A program made the translations under genes and the position numbers. The notes beneath the pieces are model-generated. The model had not been told where the DNA came from. It did not search any database and saw only the letters and a list, made by a program, of their open reading frames with translations. DNA of 32,582 nt from Agathobacter sp. (GTDB taxonomy: Bacteria > Bacillota > Clostridia > Lachnospirales > Lachnospiraceae). Each line of letters begins with the position of its first letter. Within the stretch, counting starts at the first letter, position 1. Shown piece after piece: positions 8,107 to 16,237 of this stretch. Location of the stretch: contig JALFLB010000042.1 in assembly GCA_022775045.1 (NCBI GenBank), positions 1 through 32,582 on the forward strand, in the 5' to 3' direction.

Positions 8107-8216
8107 ACAATCAGAACAAAGGAAAAGGAACCAAGGTTCCTAAACGATCCGGGTTCAGCAAATGACATCACTTAAAGAAGTTTGATAGTTTTAATGAATG
8201 GAAGGAGAGATGACTT

Positions 8217-8648
8217 ATGTTGATGCCGAGTATTTTTAGAGAGAATTTGTTAGACGATTTTATGGATTCATTTGGTGGTTTCCCAACAAGAAATTATTCC
8301 GTTGGATCGCTCATGAACACTGATGTTAAAGAGAAGGATGGACACTATGAACTGACAATGGATATTCCGGGAGTTAAGAAAGAAGATGTCCACGCGGAAC
8401 TGAAAGATGGTTACCTTACCGTAAGTGCATCCGTCAACAACAGCAAGGATGAGAAGGATGAGCAGGGCAATTACATCCGCCGCGAGCGGTATTCCGGCAG
8501 TGCAAGCCGAAGCTTCTATGTTGGGGAGTCCGTAAGGCAGGAGGATATCAAGGCGAAGTTTGAGAACGGAACCGTGAAGTTTGTTGTGCCGAAGGAAGAG
8601 GCTAAGAAGCAGATTGACGATAAACATTATATTGCAATTGAAGGATAA
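8217..8648 (+). CDS. Hsp20/alpha-crystallin family small heat shock protein
   Basis: ATP-independent holdase chaperone that binds unfolding proteins as large oligomers. The alpha-crystallin domain spans about 35-130: it begins NTDVKEKDGHYELTMDIPGVKKEDV and includes the block IRRERYSGSASRSFYVGESV and the segment KFENGTVKFVVPK. The N-terminus (MLMPSIFRENLLDDF) is the usual clostridial Hsp18 form. Length 143 is typical. GGAAGGAGAG lies upstream of the ATG. It is monocistronic: a CIRCE-overlapped promoter lies upstream and a perfect terminator directly after it, so heat induction through HrcA is expected. Confidence 0.95.
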   Translation: MLMPSIFRENLLDDFMDSFGGFPTRNYSVGSLMNTDVKEKDGHYELTMDIPGVKKEDVHAELKDGYLTVSASVNNSKDEKDEQGNYIRRERYSGSASRSFYVGESVRQEDIKAKFENGTVKFVVPKEEAKKQIDDKHYIAIEG

Positions 8649-8664
8649 GGTTCCAGAAACAAGG

Positions 8665-8690
8665 GCGCACCCGAAAGGGTGCGCTTTTTT
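8665..8690 (+). terminator. terminator of hsp20
   Basis: GCGCACCC (8665-8672) pairs with GGGTGCGC (8677-8684) around a GAAA tetraloop, followed by six T. A textbook intrinsic terminator. Confidence 0.95.
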
Positions 8691-8740
8691 GGGTTATGGT
8701 AAAAGTGACAAAATTTATACAATGAGAGAGCGCATGATTG

Positions 8741-8769
8741 TTGAATTTTATGTGGCCAGATGTTATTAT
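8741..8769 (+). promoter_or_regulatory. candidate promoter of the first chemoreceptor gene
   Basis: TTGAAT (8741-8746), 17-bp spacer, TATTAT (8764-8769). This is a moderate sigma-A match 75 bp upstream of the start codon. No sigma-28 motif of the type seen at the flagellar genes is present here. Confidence 0.4.
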
Positions 8770-8844
8770 ATAATTACTTAATTCTACATGAAATATGAGT
8801 GGTGAGAGTTCTATTATTTATTTAATCATTGGAGGGATTGTGTA

Positions 8845-10524
8845 ATGGGAAAAAAGAAGAAAACAATATCTATGATGGCCGCATTACTTGTTACGGCATT
8901 GCTGCCAACAACGATTGCCGCGGTAGTAGTTGCCGGGGTAGGGTGCGTATCCTTGGCAGATTCCATGGAGAAGGACATCTACCATGAATTGTATGTGACT
9001 GCCGAAGGGTTAAAGGAGTACTATGAATGGGACATTATGAATGCGGAAGACCATCAGCCTACATATGAGCATGATTATGTTGATGCGTTTCTCGATGATG
9101 GGATCGAGTTAACTTTATTTACAGAGGACGTGCGGTATATAACCTCAATTAAAGACCCGAATAATGAGAGTGGCAGAAATGAGGGGACGACTGCTGATCC
9201 GGAGATCTGGAAAATTGTATCTGCAGGAAACAAATATGAAGATAAGGGCGTTCCGGTCAATGGGGAAGATTATTATGTTGCTTATATTCCGGTTGAAGAT
9301 GGAGCAGGAAAAGTAGTCGGAATGGCTTTTGCCGGAAAAAAGGAAGCTCTTGTTAATAGCGAAATAAACGCAACAGCGATGAAGTTTATTATGGCGACGA
9401 TAATCATTGTTGTTATTTGCAGTGCAGTAGTTCTGCTGGTTGCAAGAAAGATAAAGGAGCCGCTTGAAATCATTACAAAGAATCTGCAGCTTTTAACTGA
9501 GGGAGAATTAAAGCCGTATAAGACTGCCAAGAGCAGGATTACAGAGATTGATTCCATCATTCAATCCCGTAAGACTCTGTCAGCAACGCTTCAGGATATC
9601 GTTTTGAAAGTGCAGAATGCTTCGAAAGATCTTCTTGAAAGCGGAAGCGAACTGCAGAATGTTGCAGCTACTACCTCAAACAATGCGGACGATATTTCCC
9701 GTGCCGTTGAAGAGATGTCAAGGGGAGCTGTTACGATGGCTGCCGATATCGAGAATGCAACCGTTAAGGTTAAGGATATGGGAGGCAAGATCGAAGGGAT
9801 TGTGGGTGGTATTAATGATCTTGACCATGTTGCCAGTGGAATGGATTCGGCAGGCAAGAAGGCAATGGATATCATCCAGATGCTTGATGATTCGAATAAT
9901 AAGACGGTAGAAGCAATTGAAATTGTAGCGCAGAATGTGGAAGCAACAGACAAATCCGTGGAGGAAATCACTGCAGCAGTTAACTTTATTACATCAATAG
10001 CACAGCAGACAAACCTTTTGTCTCTGAATGCTTCCATCGAAGCTGCACGTGCAGGCGAGGCAGGAAGAGGATTTGCTGTTGTAGCAAATGAAATTTCTAC
10101 ACTTGCGGATCAATCCAGTGAGTCTGCAAAACAGATTGAATCAATTTTGGCAGTATTAGTATCAGACTCGAAGCGTTCCATTGAGAAAATGGAAGAAGTT
10201 AAGACTCATTTGCAGGAACAGCAGAACAATCTGAAGAACACGCAGAAAGAGTTTGCAAATGTAAGTGTTGGTATTCAGGACACAAGAAATCAAAGCGGCA
10301 TGGTTGATTTGCAGGCAAAAGACTGTGATGCTTCAAGAACCGGTGTGATTGATATTATTTCGAATCTCAGTTCCATATCAGAACAGAATGCGGCAAGCAC
10401 ACAGGAGACAACTGCTTCCATCGAAGAATTGACTGCAACCATTAATTTTGTTGCAGAACAGGCAACTGCGGTAAAAGGGCAGGCACAGCTTCTGGAAGAG
10501 GCAATTAATTTCTTTAAAATGTAA
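8845..10524 (+). CDS. methyl-accepting chemotaxis protein with Cache sensor domain
   Basis: Transmembrane chemoreceptor that signals to CheA/CheW. In order: an N-terminal membrane segment (about 10-35), an extracellular domain of about 140 residues resembling a single Cache fold, a second membrane segment (about 178-200), a HAMP-like region, and a cytoplasmic signalling domain. The conserved hairpin tip reads [34 protein letters not shown] (about 386-420). The C-terminus has no CheR-binding pentapeptide. At 559 residues it is a standard length. GGAGGG lies before the ATG. It is monocistronic, ending in a strong terminator. The ligand is unknown. Confidence 0.92.
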   Translation: MGKKKKTISMMAALLVTALLPTTIAAVVVAGVGCVSLADSMEKDIYHELYVTAEGLKEYYEWDIMNAEDHQPTYEHDYVDAFLDDGIELTLFTEDVRYITSIKDPNNESGRNEGTTADPEIWKIVSAGNKYEDKGVPVNGEDYYVAYIPVEDGAGKVVGMAFAGKKEALVNSEINATAMKFIMATIIIVVICSAVVLLVARKIKEPLEIITKNLQLLTEGELKPYKTAKSRITEIDSIIQSRKTLSATLQDIVLKVQNASKDLLESGSELQNVAATTSNNADDISRAVEEMSRGAVTMAADIENATVKVKDMGGKIEGIVGGINDLDHVASGMDSAGKKAMDIIQMLDDSNNKTVEAIEIVAQNVEATDKSVEEITAAVNFITSIAQQTNLLSLNASIEAARAGEAGRGFAVVANEISTLADQSSESAKQIESILAVLVSDSKRSIEKMEEVKTHLQEQQNNLKNTQKEFANVSVGIQDTRNQSGMVDLQAKDCDASRTGVIDIISNLSSISEQNAASTQETTASIEELTATINFVAEQATAVKGQAQLLEEAINFFKM

Positions 10525-10532
10525 AACTGCTT

Positions 10533-10559
10533 AGAGCCATCCTTGCTGATGGCTCTTTT
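10533..10559. terminator. terminator between chemoreceptor and tadA
   Basis: AGAGCCATC (10533-10541) pairs perfectly with GATGGCTCT (10548-10556), with a CTTGCT loop and a T run. It lies 9 bp after the chemoreceptor stop and just beyond the convergent tadA stop. Confidence 0.88.
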
Positions 10560-10566
10560 CATTGCG

Positions 10567-11055
10567 TCATGTATCATGGAAATCTTTGTGACAGTCCTTT
10601 TTGCGTTTGCGCAGTTCCCGGAAAAACTGGGAGAGCATGGTGGAGCATTCCTCCTCCATCACACCGCGGGTGATTGCTACCTGATGATTAAATTCCTGCA
10701 TCTGCAGGAGATTCAAGATGGAACCGGCACAGCCGGCCTTGGCATTCATTGTGGCGATGACAACGCGTTGCATCCGGGACTGGACAATCGCTCCGGCACA
10801 CATCTGGCACGGTTCCAGAGTGACATACAGGGTGCAGTCCTCCAGCCGCCAATCGCCCGTCTTTTTGCTGGCCTTACGGATGGCGGCAAGTTCTGCGTGT
10901 GCGAGGGCATTCTTATCGGTATTCCGACGGTTATAGCCCCGTGCAATAATTTTTCCATCCTGAACAATTACGCAGCCGATTGGGACCTCGTCGATTGCGT
11001 ATGCTTTTTTCGCCTGCTTGATCGCCGCTTTCATAAATTTTTCATCGGTAGTCAT
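10567..11055 (-). CDS. tadA: tRNA(adenosine34) deaminase
   Basis: Zinc enzyme that converts adenosine to inosine at the wobble position of tRNA-Arg(ACG). The deaminase zinc site is complete: His53 and the catalytic Glu55 in AHAEL, with Cys83 and Cys86 in EPCQMC. RNA-binding features typical of TadA follow (AGAIVQSRMQRVVIA, then GSILNLLQ). Length 162 fits the family. The protein ends with a basic tail (RELRKRKKDCHKDFHDT). It is convergent with the chemoreceptor and separated from it by a shared terminator. A general cytidine or guanine deaminase is less likely given the TadA-type segments. Confidence 0.94.
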   Translation of the reverse strand: MTTDEKFMKAAIKQAKKAYAIDEVPIGCVIVQDGKIIARGYNRRNTDKNALAHAELAAIRKASKKTGDWRLEDCTLYVTLEPCQMCAGAIVQSRMQRVVIATMNAKAGCAGSILNLLQMQEFNHQVAITRGVMEEECSTMLSQFFRELRKRKKDCHKDFHDT

Positions 11056-11155
11056 GGACTTTCTCCCTCAAATTAATTATGATGATTTCATAGGATTGAA
11101 TTTTGACCCTTATATATCATAATATAACACGTTATATAAAATGAAGGAAGCAGTA

Positions 11156-11731
11156 ATGTTATTTGAATACAGTACGCAGCGTTTGCTGCTAAAAATCATA
11201 AAACCACAGCAGGCAGATCAGGTTCTGGATTTCTATCTGCGCGACAAGAAACTGTTTGAACAGTTTGAGCCGGAGCGGATGGAAAATTTTTATACAAGTA
11301 ACTTTCAAAAAAAAGTGCTGTCATTTGAAGGCAACATGACAGCACAGGGATCTTTATTTCGATTTTATGTTTATGAAAAGCACAATCCGGACAGGATTAT
11401 CGGAACAATCTGTATTCATCATATTAATCGAGGTTTCTTCTCATCCTGTGAGATTGGCTACAAGTTTTCCAGCGCCTGCCATCATATGGGATATGCGACA
11501 GAGTCGATGCAGCGGATCATTGCAATCGCCTTCGGAGAACTGAAACTACATCGGATTACGGCATGGGTACTTCCGGACAATGTGCCGAGCATCCGTCTGC
11601 TGGGCAGGTTGGGATTTCAGTTTGAGGGAATCTGTCGTGATTACCTTCTCCTTCAGGGAAAATGGAGGGATCATGCCCAATACAGCTTGCTTTCAGATGA
11701 TTATTCTTCCGCCAATGGGCACATCCAGTAG
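11156..11731 (+). CDS. GNAT family N-acetyltransferase (RimJ/RimL type)
   Basis: Acetyl-CoA-dependent acyltransferase of the RimJ/RimL (Acetyltransf_3) branch, whose members modify N-termini of ribosomal proteins or small molecules. The fold shows FEYSTQRLLLKII at the start, the strand IGTICIHHINR, the acetyl-CoA loop region YKFSSACHHMGYATESMQRII, and the C-terminal HRITAWVLPDNVPSIRLLGRLGFQFEG. The start at 11156 is preferred because AAGGAAG lies 5 nt upstream; an ATG at 11141 would place this ribosome site inside the gene. Substrate not predictable. Its last 31 bp overlap the convergent gene on the other strand. Confidence 0.88.
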   Translation: MLFEYSTQRLLLKIIKPQQADQVLDFYLRDKKLFEQFEPERMENFYTSNFQKKVLSFEGNMTAQGSLFRFYVYEKHNPDRIIGTICIHHINRGFFSSCEIGYKFSSACHHMGYATESMQRIIAIAFGELKLHRITAWVLPDNVPSIRLLGRLGFQFEGICRDYLLLQGKWRDHAQYSLLSDDYSSANGHIQ

Positions 11732-12612
11732 CCGAAAACGCCGCTGGCGTCCTTTTCCGATTGAGGTCGGGAATATTTCGATTCTTCCGAAGCTTCAAAT
11801 TCAGGAAATCCGAACAGCAGGGCCATCATACGCTCGGGCTGTTCGTAGATTCCCGGTACACCGAGAAAACGCTGTTTTTTATTGCCCGTTTCTACTGTTT
11901 TCAGCATAAGATAATGATAATTAAAGAAACCATGTACAAGAAAACTGTTGTTACACAGATACCAGTTGCGGCGTGGCAGACTGCGAATATCCGTAATTTC
12001 AATTTTGCGGTAGGAAGCCTGAGGTGCCTCGGATTCGATAGTGGCTGATTTCATCTGAGCAGGAGCATCGGTGTTAGAGCTTTCTGGCTCTGTTTTAGTA
12101 GCTGCCGCTGCGGGAGCAGACAGCGGATTGTCTGGAGCGGAAGTTGCAGGATCTGCAGGCAGGGGTTCGGCTGGTGTGGAAGTCATCACATCGGATGGTT
12201 TAGATTTTACTTGGACAGAATTCCTGGACCACTCTGTAAATTCACCATGCAGAATCTCTGAAGCAGGTTCATTCACAAAACTGCCCGCAAGCAATTTCCC
12301 ATTTCCGTACTGGATGACAACCGCCTGAATGTCATCTACCGTATATCCACTTTGTCCCAATAGATTCTTTGGGCAGGCCAATGTCAGATTTCCAATCCCC
12401 TGCGACAACAGAATGTCTGCTGCGGGAACACCAATGGGAATGTCGTCGTAGACGGTAAAATATACTTTGCCCTTTCCTTTGACGCGGTCAAGCCCGCGAA
12501 TATGTAATTCCATCCGGCAAAGGTTTTCCCGTATATCGGTGCGGATAAAACCGACATTTCTGCCGCGGATTCCCCGGTCGTATTCATAAATGTAAGTTAC
12601 AAATCTTTTCAA
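11701..12612 (-). CDS. hypothetical protein, Lachnospiraceae-type (DUF6128-like)
   Basis: Function unknown. Two conserved-looking parts flank a low-complexity middle. The N-terminal part (about 1-120) starts MKRFVTYIYEYDRGIRGRNVG. The middle (about 135-200) is rich in Pro, Ala, Ser and Thr and is probably disordered. The C-terminal part (about 200-303) carries RRNWYLCNNSFLVHGFFNYHY, a FLGVPGIYEQPERMMALLFGFPEFE-type stretch, and a final GYWMCPL. I recall this architecture from Lachnospiraceae genomes and link it to DUF6128 with moderate confidence. There is no signal peptide. The start codon is TTG with AGGAG 11 nt upstream. The gene overlaps the convergent acetyltransferase by 31 bp. Confidence 0.75.
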   Translation of the reverse strand: MKRFVTYIYEYDRGIRGRNVGFIRTDIRENLCRMELHIRGLDRVKGKGKVYFTVYDDIPIGVPAADILLSQGIGNLTLACPKNLLGQSGYTVDDIQAVVIQYGNGKLLAGSFVNEPASEILHGEFTEWSRNSVQVKSKPSDVMTSTPAEPLPADPATSAPDNPLSAPAAAATKTEPESSNTDAPAQMKSATIESEAPQASYRKIEITDIRSLPRRNWYLCNNSFLVHGFFNYHYLMLKTVETGNKKQRFLGVPGIYEQPERMMALLFGFPEFEASEESKYSRPQSEKDASGVFGYWMCPLAEE

Positions 12613-12688
12613 TTTCCAATTTTCTCCTATAATGTTTGTAGAATCATATGAAGAAAAAATGGAAAATATAAGTAATTGAAAAAAGATA

Positions 12689-12718
12689 TTGACAAAATAG
12701 TACTAAGGTAATATACTA
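12689..12718 (+). promoter_or_regulatory. sigma-A promoter of perR-rbr with candidate autoregulatory operator
   Basis: TTGACA (12689-12694), 17-bp spacer, TATACT (12712-12717). Within the promoter, TAGTA (12698-12702) and TACTA (12714-12718) are inverted around an AT-rich centre. A Fur-family repressor such as PerR could bind there, but the match to the Bacillus PerR box is only partial. Confidence 0.7.
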
Positions 12719-12761
12719 GATATCAAGAACAGTTCCTATTATTGTTATGAGGGTGAGTATT

Positions 12762-13145
12762 ATGATAAAGAGGAGTCGTCAGCGAGAAGCAATTCAAAAA
12801 TGTCTTATCGGCCGGTATGATCATCCGACAGCTGAGATGGTATATATGAGCATCAAAGACGAATTCCCCAATATCAGTTTGGGAACTGTTTATCGGAATC
12901 TCTCTCTTCTTTCTGATTTGGGAGAGATTCAGAAGATTACAGTCAGTGGTGGACCGGACCGGTTCGATGGCAATCCTGCCCCGCATTATCACTTTTCTTG
13001 CAGGAAGTGTGGATGTGTGATGGATCTGGATCTGGCGCCACAGAATAATCTGGATAAACTTGCGGCAGAGAAGTTTCCGGGAATCATTGAATCCCATTCA
13101 ATCCTGTTTACCGGAATCTGTCCGGGTTGCAAGAACATAAAGTAG
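12762..13145 (+). CDS. perR: peroxide-responsive repressor PerR (Fur family)
   Basis: Metal-dependent repressor of peroxide defence genes. An N-terminal winged helix (DHPTAEMVY, SLGTVYRNL) is followed by a dimerisation domain. The regulatory metal ligands of Bacillus PerR (H37, D85, H91, H93, D104) appear as His21, Asp69, His75, His77 and Asp98. Structural zinc cysteines are present as CRKC (80/83) and CPGC near the end. This set favours PerR over Fur or Zur. The start at 12762 is chosen because GGTGAG lies just upstream; an ATG at 12747 lacks a ribosome site. It sits 37 bp before a rubrerythrin gene, a classical PerR target, probably in one operon from the promoter at 12689. Confidence 0.88.
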   Translation: MIKRSRQREAIQKCLIGRYDHPTAEMVYMSIKDEFPNISLGTVYRNLSLLSDLGEIQKITVSGGPDRFDGNPAPHYHFSCRKCGCVMDLDLAPQNNLDKLAAEKFPGIIESHSILFTGICPGCKNIK

Positions 13146-13182
13146 TTCATTCATAATTTAATTTTAAGGAGGATATTTTAAA

Positions 13183-13725
13183 ATGGCAAAGTTTGTATGT
13201 ACAGTATGTGGTTATGTTTATGAAGGAGATGCAGCTCCGGAGCAGTGCCCGGTTTGTAAGGCTCCGGCAGAGAAGTTCAAGAAGCAGGAGGGCGACATGA
13301 CATGGGCTTCTGAGCATGTTGTAGGTGTTGCTCAGGGTGTCAGCGAGGATATCATCGCTGATCTTCGTGCAAACTTCGAGGGGGAGTGCTCTGAGGTTGG
13401 TATGTATCTTGCAATGGCTCGTGTGGCTCATCGTGAGGGATATCCGGAGATTGGTATGTACTATGAGAAGGCTGCTTACGAAGAAGCAGAGCACGCTGCT
13501 AAGTTTGCCGAGTTGCTCGGTGAGGTTGTTACTGATTCTACAAAGAAGAACCTTGAGATGAGAGTTGAGGCTGAGAACGGTGCAACTGCCGGTAAGACTG
13601 ATCTTGCCAAGAGAGCAAAGGCAGCTAACCTTGACGCAATCCATGATACCGTTCATGAGATGGCTAGAGATGAGGCCAGACATGGTAAGGCATTTGCAGG
13701 TCTGTTAAAGAGATACTTTGGCTAA
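13183..13725 (+). CDS. reverse rubrerythrin (N-terminal rubredoxin, C-terminal ferritin-like)
   Basis: Non-haem iron peroxidase of anaerobes that reduces hydrogen peroxide, with electrons passed through a rubredoxin centre. The rubredoxin domain comes first: CTVCG (Cys6, Cys9) and CPVC (Cys22, Cys25). The four-helix di-iron domain follows, with glutamates in [20 protein letters not shown] and MARDEARH. This order is reversed relative to classical rubrerythrin and matches the clostridial reverse type (revRbr of Clostridium acetobutylicum). AAGGAGGA lies upstream of the ATG. The gene uses a biased codon set (many GCT, GTT, AAG) suggesting high expression. It is downstream of perR and ends at an 18-bp terminator stem. 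Confidence 0.93.
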   Translation: MAKFVCTVCGYVYEGDAAPEQCPVCKAPAEKFKKQEGDMTWASEHVVGVAQGVSEDIIADLRANFEGECSEVGMYLAMARVAHREGYPEIGMYYEKAAYEEAEHAAKFAELLGEVVTDSTKKNLEMRVEAENGATAGKTDLAKRAKAANLDAIHDTVHEMARDEARHGKAFAGLLKRYFG

Positions 13726-13746
13726 GCTGCAAGCTGAGTAAGCATA

Positions 13747-13800
13747 AAAGAGAAAAGAGCTGGAGGGCATTTATGCACTTCCAGCTCTTTTCTCTTTATT
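13747..13800 (+). terminator. terminator of perR-rbr
   Basis: An 18-bp perfect stem (13747-13764 with 13780-13797) reads AAAGAGAAAAGAGCTGGA on the left arm; an inner GCAT/ATGC pairing sits in the loop. The right arm ends in TTT. A-rich and U-rich flanks make it likely to work in both directions, though no minus-strand gene ends here. Confidence 0.85.
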
Positions 13801-13929
13801 GGGAACCCGCCCAACAGAGAAGCGGATTCGATCTGACCAGGCTTGTTTTCAACTTGCAATTATAGGTAAAATAAACTATTCTATATTTGACATGGTTTGT
13901 AAGGCGTAGTCATCATATGAGGATAGTTT

Positions 13930-16149
13930 ATGAAAGAAAGAGTCGGAAAAGAAGCAAAATTTTTGATTACCGCATTGATTACAGTATTGGTTGCAGGTCT
14001 GGTACTGGTTACCATTCTTTTCTGCACGAAAAAGCTGGAGAAAGAGATGCGCTCACAGCTGGAGCAGAATCTTATGGACGTTGCGAATCAGAATGTAATA
14101 GCACTTCAAAACCATATTCACAGTAATGAACTGCTGCTGGAGGGTTTGACTTCAGAACTTATGGAAGACGAAGATCAGACGCAATCTGTTATGCAGTATC
14201 AGAATTTTGTGGAAAAATATGGTTTGAAGAGGCTGGGCTACTGCCGGCCCGATGGAATGACGGTTTCCACGGACGGAGCTGAGGCAGACCTTTCCCAGAG
14301 AGAGTTTTTCAAGCGGGGGATGGAAGGCAAGTACACGATTTCTGGAGTCCTTCAGGATAAAATGAGCGAAGAGCATGGCAATGTCACTGTCATGAGTATG
14401 CCGATGAAGGACGATTCGGGTGATGTGCAGGGTGTGGTATGTATGACATACGATTCGGATGATTTTAATGAAGCCTTGCAGATGCAGAGTTTTGAAGGAC
14501 AGGGTTACAGCTTCGCCGTGAATGAAGACGGTGAGATTATGGTCAGCATGGGAAACGAGGAACTGGAACTGGCACAGAATTTCTCTGAGATTCTAGAGAA
14601 GAGACCGGAAAACAGGGATATACTGCAGACCTTACAGGAGAAGATCAAGAATGAAGAAAACATTAGCGGAACCATGTTTCTTGCAAAAGAGGAATGTTTT
14701 TATGCAACGCCGGTTCCACTTATGGATGGAGAAGTGACCTGGTATATGTTTACTGTGGTTCCGAAGGATTATTTTAATCAGCGTTTTGCTACAATCCGTA
14801 AGGAGCTTTACAGGATGGATTCTTTGGTAATTCTGTTTATTATGGTGGGAGTGCTGTTTGTTGTGCGGATATTCGGGAAACAGCACAAAGAAACAATGCG
14901 CCTTGCCTATACGGATCCGCTTACGGGAGGCGCAAATTATGCCCAGTTCTGTCTGGTTGTGGATGGTATGCGCAACAGACAGGGATACCTTATTTCCATG
15001 GATGTCCAGAATTTCAGCAATATCAATATTGCAGCCGGAAGAGCGGCCGGTGATTCCATGATTATGAGTATCTGGGAAGTGTTAAAAGATGCAATTGGGA
15101 CAAATGAGATGGCTGCCAGAGTGAGGGAAGATCAATTTGCCTTGTTTATGGTAGAATCAGATGAACAGAAATTGCTGGAGCGGACAGAGGCAATTTCCGA
15201 TAAAATACACGCGCTTGCGAAACAGATTCAGGTTCCGGGGGTATATCTGCATTATGGTATCTATGCACTCCGGGAAAATGAATCAGTTGAAGATGGATAC
15301 GTTAAGGCCAAGACGGCGTGTGATTTTGTGAATGGAGATCGTGCGAAGCATTATGTATTCTTCAGAGAAATCAATCATGATGAATTGTTGGAAGAACAGA
15401 AATTAGAGGAAGGCTTTGACGAGGCACTGGCAGAAAGGGAGTTTGAAGTCTGGTATCAGCCGAAATACAGTGCAAACGGAGAACAGATCGTAGGAAGTGA
15501 GGCACTTGTACGATGGCGTGATAAGGATGGCAACTTAATTTCACCGGGACGCTTTATTCCGCTTTTTGAGAAAAATGGAATGATTGCAAGGCTGGACGAG
15601 TATATGTTCCGAAGTGTATGCCGTCAGCAGGTTGCGTGGTTGAGGCAGGGGTATCAGATCATGCCGGTTTCTGTAAATTTGAGCAGGGCATCTCTGTATT
15701 ATTCGGATCTTGTGGAGAAATATGAGAATATTTTAAAAGAATATCAGTTGGATGCCAGATATATTCAGATCGAAGTGACGGAGAGTGCTATGGAGGGAAA
15801 GGCGGATATCTTAAAAGTACTTGGAAGGTTCCGGGAAATGGGCGTACATATTCTTATGGACGATTTTGGAACCGGATATTCATCTCTTGCTATTTTAAGT
15901 ATGCGCTGCTTTGATACCCTGAAACTGGATAAAAGCCTGATTGACCATATCGGTGAGGAGAACGGGGAAACACTCCTGTACCATGTTATTTGTATGGGAC
16001 AGCAGCTTGGACTTCACATTACAGCAGAGGGAGTAGAGAATACTATGCAGCTGAAATATCTGCAGAAATTAAACTGTGATGATATTCAGGGATTTTTGTT
16101 TGCACGCCCGATGCCGGCTTCACAATTTGAGACTTTGATGAGTACATAG
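13930..16149 (+). CDS. membrane GGDEF-EAL protein, probable c-di-GMP phosphodiesterase
   Basis: Sensor-regulated enzyme of cyclic-di-GMP turnover. In order: membrane segment (about 12-33), extracytoplasmic Cache-like sensor (about 35-295), second membrane segment (about 297-317), GGDEF domain (about 325-490) and EAL domain (about 495-735). The GGDEF active-site motif is REDQF (399-403), so cyclase activity is unlikely. The EAL domain keeps EAL (524-526), the metal-binding Asn in VNLSR, Glu in EVTES, DDFGTG (644-649), Lys in LKLDKS, Glu in AEGVE and QGFLFARP. It should therefore hydrolyse c-di-GMP, with the GGDEF part perhaps regulatory. It lies between two chemoreceptor genes and is likely tied to motility. 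A GAGGAT ribosome site precedes the ATG. Confidence 0.92.
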   Translation: MKERVGKEAKFLITALITVLVAGLVLVTILFCTKKLEKEMRSQLEQNLMDVANQNVIALQNHIHSNELLLEGLTSELMEDEDQTQSVMQYQNFVEKYGLKRLGYCRPDGMTVSTDGAEADLSQREFFKRGMEGKYTISGVLQDKMSEEHGNVTVMSMPMKDDSGDVQGVVCMTYDSDDFNEALQMQSFEGQGYSFAVNEDGEIMVSMGNEELELAQNFSEILEKRPENRDILQTLQEKIKNEENISGTMFLAKEECFYATPVPLMDGEVTWYMFTVVPKDYFNQRFATIRKELYRMDSLVILFIMVGVLFVVRIFGKQHKETMRLAYTDPLTGGANYAQFCLVVDGMRNRQGYLISMDVQNFSNINIAAGRAAGDSMIMSIWEVLKDAIGTNEMAARVREDQFALFMVESDEQKLLERTEAISDKIHALAKQIQVPGVYLHYGIYALRENESVEDGYVKAKTACDFVNGDRAKHYVFFREINHDELLEEQKLEEGFDEALAEREFEVWYQPKYSANGEQIVGSEALVRWRDKDGNLISPGRFIPLFEKNGMIARLDEYMFRSVCRQQVAWLRQGYQIMPVSVNLSRASLYYSDLVEKYENILKEYQLDARYIQIEVTESAMEGKADILKVLGRFREMGVHILMDDFGTGYSSLAILSMRCFDTLKLDKSLIDHIGEENGETLLYHVICMGQQLGLHITAEGVENTMQLKYLQKLNCDDIQGFLFARPMPASQFETLMST

Positions 16150-16156
16150 AAAGCTA

Positions 16157-16185
16157 TTGTCAGCGGAAGCTGTACAAAGGATAAT
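16157..16185 (+). promoter_or_regulatory. candidate promoter of the second chemoreceptor gene
   Basis: TTGTCA (16157-16162), 17-bp spacer, GATAAT (16180-16185), in the 88-bp gap after the GGDEF-EAL gene. No terminator is visible in this gap, so read-through from upstream is also possible. Confidence 0.45.
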
Positions 16186-16237
16186 AAAATATAGGGGTAT
16201 TAGTATTTGAATTAGGAGAATCATGGAGGGAAAAGGA

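Noticed and set aside
12747..12761. Earlier ATG for perR
   Set aside because: No ribosome site upstream; the next ATG at 12762 has GGTGAG at good spacing and gives the usual PerR length.
13801..13929. Sigma-28 promoter before the GGDEF-EAL gene
   Set aside because: A TAAA and a CGAT occur but not in the right order and spacing; a TTGACA at 13887 also has only a weak -10 partner (CATCAT).
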